Shown here piece after piece: positions 57,961 to 64,000 of a DNA stretch of 64,000 nt. Made by a program: the position numbers and the translations under genes. Position 1 is the first letter of the stretch. The number at the start of each line of letters is the position of its first letter. The stretch covers positions 22,321,254-22,385,253 of the forward strand of contig NC_064555.1 of NCBI RefSeq assembly GCF_023856365.1, read 5' to 3'. Source of the stretch: Brienomyrus brachyistius (taxonomy: Eukaryota; Chordata; Actinopteri; Osteoglossiformes; Mormyridae). Below the pieces are notes generated by a model. The model had not been told where the DNA came from. It saw nothing but the letters and a program-made list of their open reading frames with translations, and ran no database searches.

Positions 57961-60900
57961 TGCGAGCATTTGCATGATATAGTCACCCACTCTTTTTGCA
58001 TCATATAGTCACCCACTAAATTTGACACGGAGATGAGCGATAATGTTCTTATCTTCCAAGCATCGCTTTATAAACAGGAAGTTTTTACGGGCTCTCCTAG
58101 GTCTCTCCTCTTCACCTCTCACTTACTGAATCCTTGCCATCGTCAGAGACAGGGGGGGCTATTCTGTCAAGAAAACTAAACCCCCCCCCGGTTGCTGTCG
58201 GGCATACTTATAACCTCCCAATTAGGCTCAGCCCATCTGCTCCGGGAGTCCAGCTAAACGGCTGGAAAAAGGACTGCCTGCCTTTTACTCCCACAGGTCG
58301 CTGGGAAAAAACATAAACACACAATGAGCAGGATGAAGGCGAATCACTGAGGGAGCTTCCTGTCGCTGTTGTGTGTGAATGTGCCCTTATGTTATCCATG
58401 CACTCTTAATATCTTTATCTGTCTTTGGCACCATATATTTTCCTTTTTCAAGTCCTAGGGGGACAATCTGGAAATAGTTTCAGTTGACGTGCTGCCTTTT
58501 TTCAGTTCTTTTGGCTCCCATGGCACTTTCTACTCCATTGTAAAAAAAAATGTTGTCTGTGTTGACTAATAGTTGCCGTAGCGATGTAGCTTAGCATGTA
58601 GCATCACTAAAGGCTAACGGTAACTTTCAGAAAGGTAATTCATTGGGCCGTGCTCTCTGCCGCGCTCATTTCTTGCCGGGGGGGGGGGTCGCCTGACAGG
58701 CGCGATGCCGTTCTCATTCCAGATCATTCTTGGCTGTGATGCTCTTCACAGCTGATCAAAAGGCACGACTCGTTCACCAGATACAGACGGATAAAATTAA
58801 TGCAGGCGGCGCCTCGGTGAAAGACGAGCTCATTCCCTCACGTAGAGACTCGAAGTGGGTTTAATCGCCGTGTAATTGCAGGTGTTTGCGAACGATGTGA
58901 GAGGGCCCCGCTCGTGTTTGACGAGCCTCGCTGTGCTCCTGCCCTGTGGGGCCCGGGACCCCAGTCTCCTGAGGCAGGAGGTGTTTTTAAAAACACGGGT
59001 TCGAGCCTTGGGACCAAACGCCCAGCAGGAGCACCGGGAGAGGCAGCAGGTGGCCAAAGCACGCGATGTCATCACTGTGCCAGAGGACCAGAGCGAATAC
59101 AGACCCCCAAGCGGCTCAGTCTGCTTCGCTTAGCATTCGACGTGCTGCTCTGTCACTTCAGCACCCAGGTCTCAGCTGTCAGTACACTGCACTATATGCG
59201 TATGTTGACGGTGCACACTGTTACGTATTTATTGTCACGCTTGTACTTGTATTTATTGTCTAAATTACTTTTTCTGTTTCCCAGTGTCACACTCCATAAG
59301 CAGCATTTATATTCACCTTATATTCACTGCGAGGGATTCTTTGTGGAATGACTGCGCTTACTCCCCGTCTTGCATCCTACCCTAGCTTTCGTCTCCTTGT
59401 TAGCTCCTGATCTCTGTTTTAATAGCCAGGGGGATTCGCTAATTTTTATTGTATAGTATTACTGACTGATTACTGTGCATATGAAAATAATCTCTTGGAT
59501 CTTGAAAACCACGTAGACGTGCACACCAACGTGACGCTTTACTATCTGGCAGATGTCTCTTTGCTGTCGTGTTCCTCAGATTCAGACCAGTGCAGGAACA
59601 TCAGCCGATCTCCTGCGATCACAGAGCATATTTCAGAGGCTTAACAGTTGATTGTGAAGGTAATATGGAGGCAAATTCCTCCTTCATTATGAACACTGAC
59701 CTCTGCCACCGTTCGCTGAGTAAATACTTCTATATTGCGCGAATAATACAAAGACTGTGGCTTCAGATTAAAGACTAAATTCCTCGAATTTCCTGAATGT
59801 TTATAGCTCGATTTAAAGTCTGAAAGAGTGCATTGGTGATTTAAATGACAGATAATTACAAACCGAATCTTTAACTGGTTGTGTCTGTGTAGGGCTTCCT
59901 CAAATGTGGGCCATCAGGGTTTGGGCTGGGGGGTGGTCCCCATCATACTGCCCGCCCCCCCCTTCCCTGCGTGAGTAAACAGGGCTCACAGGAGGAAACA
60001 GCCAGCGATCCATTACCATGACAGCACGTCCCCAAGGCTGGGAGCAGCCCTCTCAGGACTGGAAGGACTCTGGGGGCAGTCTGAGGACCTGACTTGCAGC
60101 AGCGACATATAATGCAACAGCTGAGCATTAATAAATGAAGATTTAATACACATACAAAAATGTCTCTCAAGGTCCCATGATTCATATTGAGAGAGGAAGT
60201 GCGACATTCCTTGTATTGATGGCACAAAGACCGTCTGTCTAAAAAACTCATAGTTGTATCCTATCCAGCCACTGACTAGATGCCTGCATGTGCCCTTAGT
60301 CACCAAAGCCGACATTCATATCTTTGGGAGAAATTTAGAGAGCAGTTTCATGTAAAAAAAAAAAGACAAAATAATAAGTAAAATCCCTCTTTAAAAACTC
60401 TCGGCCGTTTTCTCTAAAAAACCTGTAAAAAACACAGGGGAGGCCGGCCAGCTGGCTGGTTACACTGAGTGATGGTGTTGTGGTTTGGGATCCAGCACAT
60501 GCTGTAATTCTGTCAGAGTTCCTTAAAGAGCAGAGTTTGACGCCGTCTGGGCTCGATCCCGGACACGGCAGCTTGGAAAAGGCTGCCTGCCTTGGCCACT
60601 GTAATGCATTATATAATGTCCAGTTAATCTGTCTGCCTTTGGCCGTAACACCCATGCCAGGGATGTGATCAATAACCCCGGCAGGTTGCCCCAGGCTGGG
60701 GATTAGTATCTCCTCCGATGGCTTCTCCTTGGAGGGATGTCTGGGCACAGCCTCGGCCGTCTGTTGTCTGTCTCCCCAAGCTGCCACCTTGCGATGCGCA
60801 ACCCCATGGCCTGTAGCTCTGTGCAGACGCAGGGCGGCTCCTTCATTCTCCCTCCTCCCCATAGCAACCGTGCGGCATATCATCCGACCGCCAGGCCACA

Positions 60901-62035
60901 TGGTCTGCGTGTTGGCATGTCACATTCTAACATCCAGGGCTAGCGCGCTTTGTGATCGTAGCCCTACTGTAGTGAAACCACAAACCCAGGCCTTCTCTGA
61001 GGCTTAAAGCATCAGAAAGCTTTGTTATGTGTTCAAGATAGAGAGGCCTAGATGGCCTAATCTCCGGAGAGGCATTTTGCCCATTTATCCCTGCGTTACA
61101 AATATTAGCCTGTTATAGATCTATCTTCCATAATTCCTTTAAGTTGCACTGCAAACGGTCTGAGGTAAGGAGTGCAGAGATTGCAGAGGATTTACATCAG
61201 CAGAACGCTGCACGTCACAGCACCCGTTCATATCACGTTTTTAACCTCCAGATGCCTTTTGTCTGTACCCCGCTTACGCTGAGTGGGGTTGGGGGGGGTG
61301 TGTGGGTGGGGGGCATGGGGAGTGTATACTCTACACACGGCTCAAACAGAGGGCCTCACCTCAGCCAAAGCAGGTCATTTGCATTTGAAACAGCGCTCCC
61401 CCTCCATCTAAGCCCTGAGGCTAATGCAAACCCCCCCACTGCCACACGCGCTTGGCTTCGGTCCGACTCCATCCGCACCTGTGGATTCCGCACATGCTGG
61501 GCACCGCTACTGACTCGACGGCGCCTCCCTCCACCGCGGCTCCGCGGGCCTAATGATCCGAATCTGCACATCTGTGAGCTCGGGGGCTGCTCCTAATGCG
61601 GGTGACCTGAATATGCCATCCTTACGGATTCCTCTCTTTGGTGCTGAAGTTCATGCTGGACCCTCCTGGTCACGCGCAGGGATCTTCGCAGTGGCTGCAG
61701 TGCCATTCGAAGTGGGCATCCCTCAGTGCTGGTTTCTGGGTCGGTCCCTTTAAAGACGAATGCGATGGGGATGCACCTGTGCTGTCTGGCTGAAACATGG
61801 TCGATGTAACACCTGGATTATGGCAGAAATAATAATTATAAGGATAATCAAGCTACTTGAAATACTTCCATTTTTTAACCCAATACCACTCTAGGTCTCA
61901 ATGAATACATATTTCTTGGAACCAGTCCCTTTACACCAAACAAAAGTGTTGAAATGTATGTATTTTTTCTGCATAACATTCTAAATTTTATGACATATTA
62001 ATAATATTTGAAAACAACTGATTAATCCAACCGTT
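57961..62035. other. non-coding interval
   Basis: No exon was recognised. 58620-58900 is repeat-poor with TGATCAAAAGGCACG and GATAAAATTAATGCAGGCGG and may be regulatory. A poly-G run lies at 58678-58688. Overlapping frames of 100-188 codons at 58.8-61.6 kb have no recognisable domains. Confidence 0.42.
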
Positions 62036-62131
62036 GCAGGGTGCACGTATAGACGCAAACACACAGAATGGGGGTACAATTCCAACCACACAGCTATCGT
62101 GGAAGTGTGAGGAGACAGTGCTAACCACGAA
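62036..62131 (-). mobile_element. SINE-like repeat, family A, degraded inverted head fragment
   Basis: In reverse orientation GTGGTTAGCACTGTCTCCTC, then ACACTTCCACGATAGCTGTG and GGTTGGAATTGTACCCCC, matches the tRNA-like head and B-box region of the family, with substitutions in the B box. Confidence 0.5.
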
Positions 62132-62522
62132 ACCAACAATAAGTTTACATATTTTAAATGATTAATACTGCTGTTTTTTAGACCATCAGGAATGTTGTTG
62201 AAGATGATTTGAAAGCTACTAAATATATACCAAAACTGATAATGAAAATATAACATTTTCATATCTGTATACATTGAATGACTGGCTCAATGTTTTGTTT
62301 CATCTTTGTGTACGAAACCAATTTCATTATGAACGAAAGCCATTTTACCCTCATTTTTTTCGGTTATGTGTTAAAGCACTATTTCAGTATGATTGTATGC
62401 ACACGCAAGTGTGATAAGCTAAAAATAAAATGTTTTAAAGATATATACATCAAGAAGACATATATCTTCGAAAGTATCAAAAACATGCGTGGTTGGCAAG
62501 CAGTTAGAACATGGTTAGGAAA
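62132..62522. other. AT-rich non-coding interval
   Basis: No feature was recognised. It flanks the 24 bp minisatellite on its left side. Confidence 0.5.
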
Positions 62523-62916
62523 GGCAGCTGAATCACGATTAGGAGAGGCAGCTGAATCACGCTTAGGACAGGCAGCTGAATCACGCTTAGGACAGGCAGC
62601 TGAATCACGCTTAGGACAGGCAGCTGAATCATGATTAGGACAGGCAGCTGAATCACGATTAGGACAGGCAGCTGAATCACGCTTAGGACAGGCAGCTGAA
62701 TCATGATTAGGACAGGCAGCTGAATCATGATTAGGACAGGCAGCTGAATCACGCTTAGGACAGGCAGCTGAATCACGCTTAGGACAGGCAGCTGAATCAC
62801 GCTTAGGACAGGCAGCTGAATCACGCTTAGGACAGGCAGCTGAATCACAGTTAGGACAGGCAGCTGAATCACGCTTAGGACAGGCAGCTGAATCACGCTT
62901 AGGACAGGCAGCTGAA
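62523..62916. repeat. 24 bp minisatellite, about 16 units
   Basis: Unit GCAGCTGAATCACGCTTAGG plus ACAG repeats about 16 times. Variation is confined almost entirely to one spot (ACGCTT, ATGATT, ACGATT, ACAGTT) and one GAGAGG edge variant. As 24 is a multiple of 3, the minus strand is open with an eight-residue repeat (AACPKRDS) inside a 216-codon frame. No domain, signal or splice context supports a protein. Confidence 0.96.
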
Positions 62917-64000
62917 AAGCACGCAAAAGGCATTAACTTGTTTGTACAGAGTAATTCGGGGATGTTTGTGTGTCTGTAGCACAAGCTGTTGGTGTTTAAT
63001 CCTTCTGTAAATGAGTTTATATCAGCCATGTTTCATGTCCAGACCTCCCCGGGTTGTCTGGAATTTAAGTAACATTTGCTGCCCTGCCCCCTCTCCTCAA
63101 AAATCATTTTAGCACTGATATCTTATCAGACATGCACCTAAATGAGATGAAAAAAGTGAGCAGGGGAGAGAGAAATATTTTCCCCTGGTTTTTCTGGAAG
63201 GGTGTCAATGGAGTGGCGACAGGGGTGGGGGGCGGCGGCCCGACTGCCAAGTCCAGCAGAGTCACAGCGGCGTGGCGGCGCACATGAAGGCGGGGGCTGA
63301 ATGGGGAGGCCTTTCCCATTCTCACACTGACAGCTTCGCGGGTCAGTGCCAGCTGACACAGGCCCAGGTAACCTGGCAGCCCCGCTGCTTATCTTGGCCC
63401 CGGTCTCGGCCCGCTGGGGGATCCTCGGTTCTCGCGGAGCACTCAGGCACAAAGTTTACTCTCCCTACACACCACTGCCTGCCCCTGCCTGCCACACGGG
63501 CCTCAGGGCTACTGGGAATCCAGTACCCGGCCGCCTGGTGAATGGTAGGGGTGGGGATGGGTGCTACTGTGGAGATGGGCTGGAGGGGGGGAGGGGCAGA
63601 TAGACAGACAGACAGACAGACATTTTAGCTCCTAAGTCCACAGATAGAACTTTATTGAAGATTTTGATCAGATCAAACTGCAGTTCATCGTCTGTGAGTG
63701 GTGGCCCCACCGTTCTGTGAAGACGCCCCTGCAGCAACCTGATTCATTTTCCCCCAGCGATTACAAAAGCCAGTCTTCAAAGCGGGCAGCCGGCAAAAGC
63801 CAATTCGGTGCACAGCGCCGCATTAATGATGCATGAATCGAAAGTGCCGACTTCCCTCCCTGCGGTGGACCTTTCCAGCACAGCACTCAGCTAACAGCAC
63901 CTATGAGGTGCCTGCTGTCTTAAAGGGCTATTCTGGCAGGATTAAATATAGTGTACTCATAAACCATAATCATTTCAGAGTTGTAGTGTCCACAGTAAGG
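62917..64000. other. non-coding interval with a possible regulatory segment at the right edge
   Basis: A short (CAGA)n run lies at 63598-63621. 63640-64000 is repeat-poor, with GCATTAATGATGCATGAATC (63821-63840) and GATTACAAAAGCC, and looks enhancer-like. No exon was recognised. Confidence 0.4.

Noticed and set aside
60335..60901. 188-codon minus-strand frame
   Set aside because: No recognisable family; overlapping plus-strand frames are equally open.
62379..63029. 216-codon frame with AACPKRDS octapeptide repeats
   Set aside because: Stop-free 24 bp minisatellite in the minus strand; no signal peptide, splice site or family resemblance, and the other frames are similarly open.

Overview
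This is vertebrate nuclear DNA, most likely from a bony (teleost-type) fish. The evidence is a fish-like pard6g gene with vertebrate exon structure, several tRNA-derived SINE-like repeats of the type common in fish genomes, many TG/CA microsatellites and minisatellites, and almost no open coding sequence. No prokaryotic, viral or organellar gene set was seen.

The only gene I can support is the 5' half of pard6g (Par-6 family cell polarity regulator gamma), on the minus strand. A CpG-rich promoter/5'UTR lies at about 14622-15060. Coding exon 1 is 14550-14621 (24 codons) and intron 1 is 10846-14549. Coding exon 2 (10623-10845, 74 codons plus one base) carries most of the PB1 domain. The left 10.6 kb is the start of intron 2. 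The last exon, which should encode the semi-CRIB, PDZ and C-terminus, is not present and must lie beyond the left edge.

From about 15.1 kb to 64 kb no convincing exon was found. This 49 kb is a repeat-rich gene desert. It holds at least six copies or fragments of one SINE-like family and two fragments of other tRNA-SINE types. It also holds a pair of 'TGTGGGGAC' fish repeats next to TG/CA tracts, two copies of an inverted-repeat MITE-like element, and a palindromic repeat at 46.0-46.3 kb. The main tandem arrays are TG-rich (21.6 and 23.85-24.38 kb), CT-rich (25.5-26.7 kb), 39 bp unit (30.3 kb), 13/52 bp (35.1 kb), ATT (36 kb), 27 bp (37.15-39.01 kb), 13 bp (46.7 kb), 43 bp (57.2-57.96 kb) and 24 bp (62.5-62.9 kb). 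Every very long open frame in the window is a by-product of a stop-free tandem repeat, not a gene.

Between the repeats lie several low-repeat, motif-dense segments that look like developmental enhancers. The best is 48480-49110, which has clustered TCF/LEF, SOX and octamer matches. Conservation could not be tested here. No new molecular system was found. The most interesting structure is the 27 bp minisatellite: it appears to have expanded inside a SINE-like copy, and it contains an exact 27-unit (729 bp) internal duplication.
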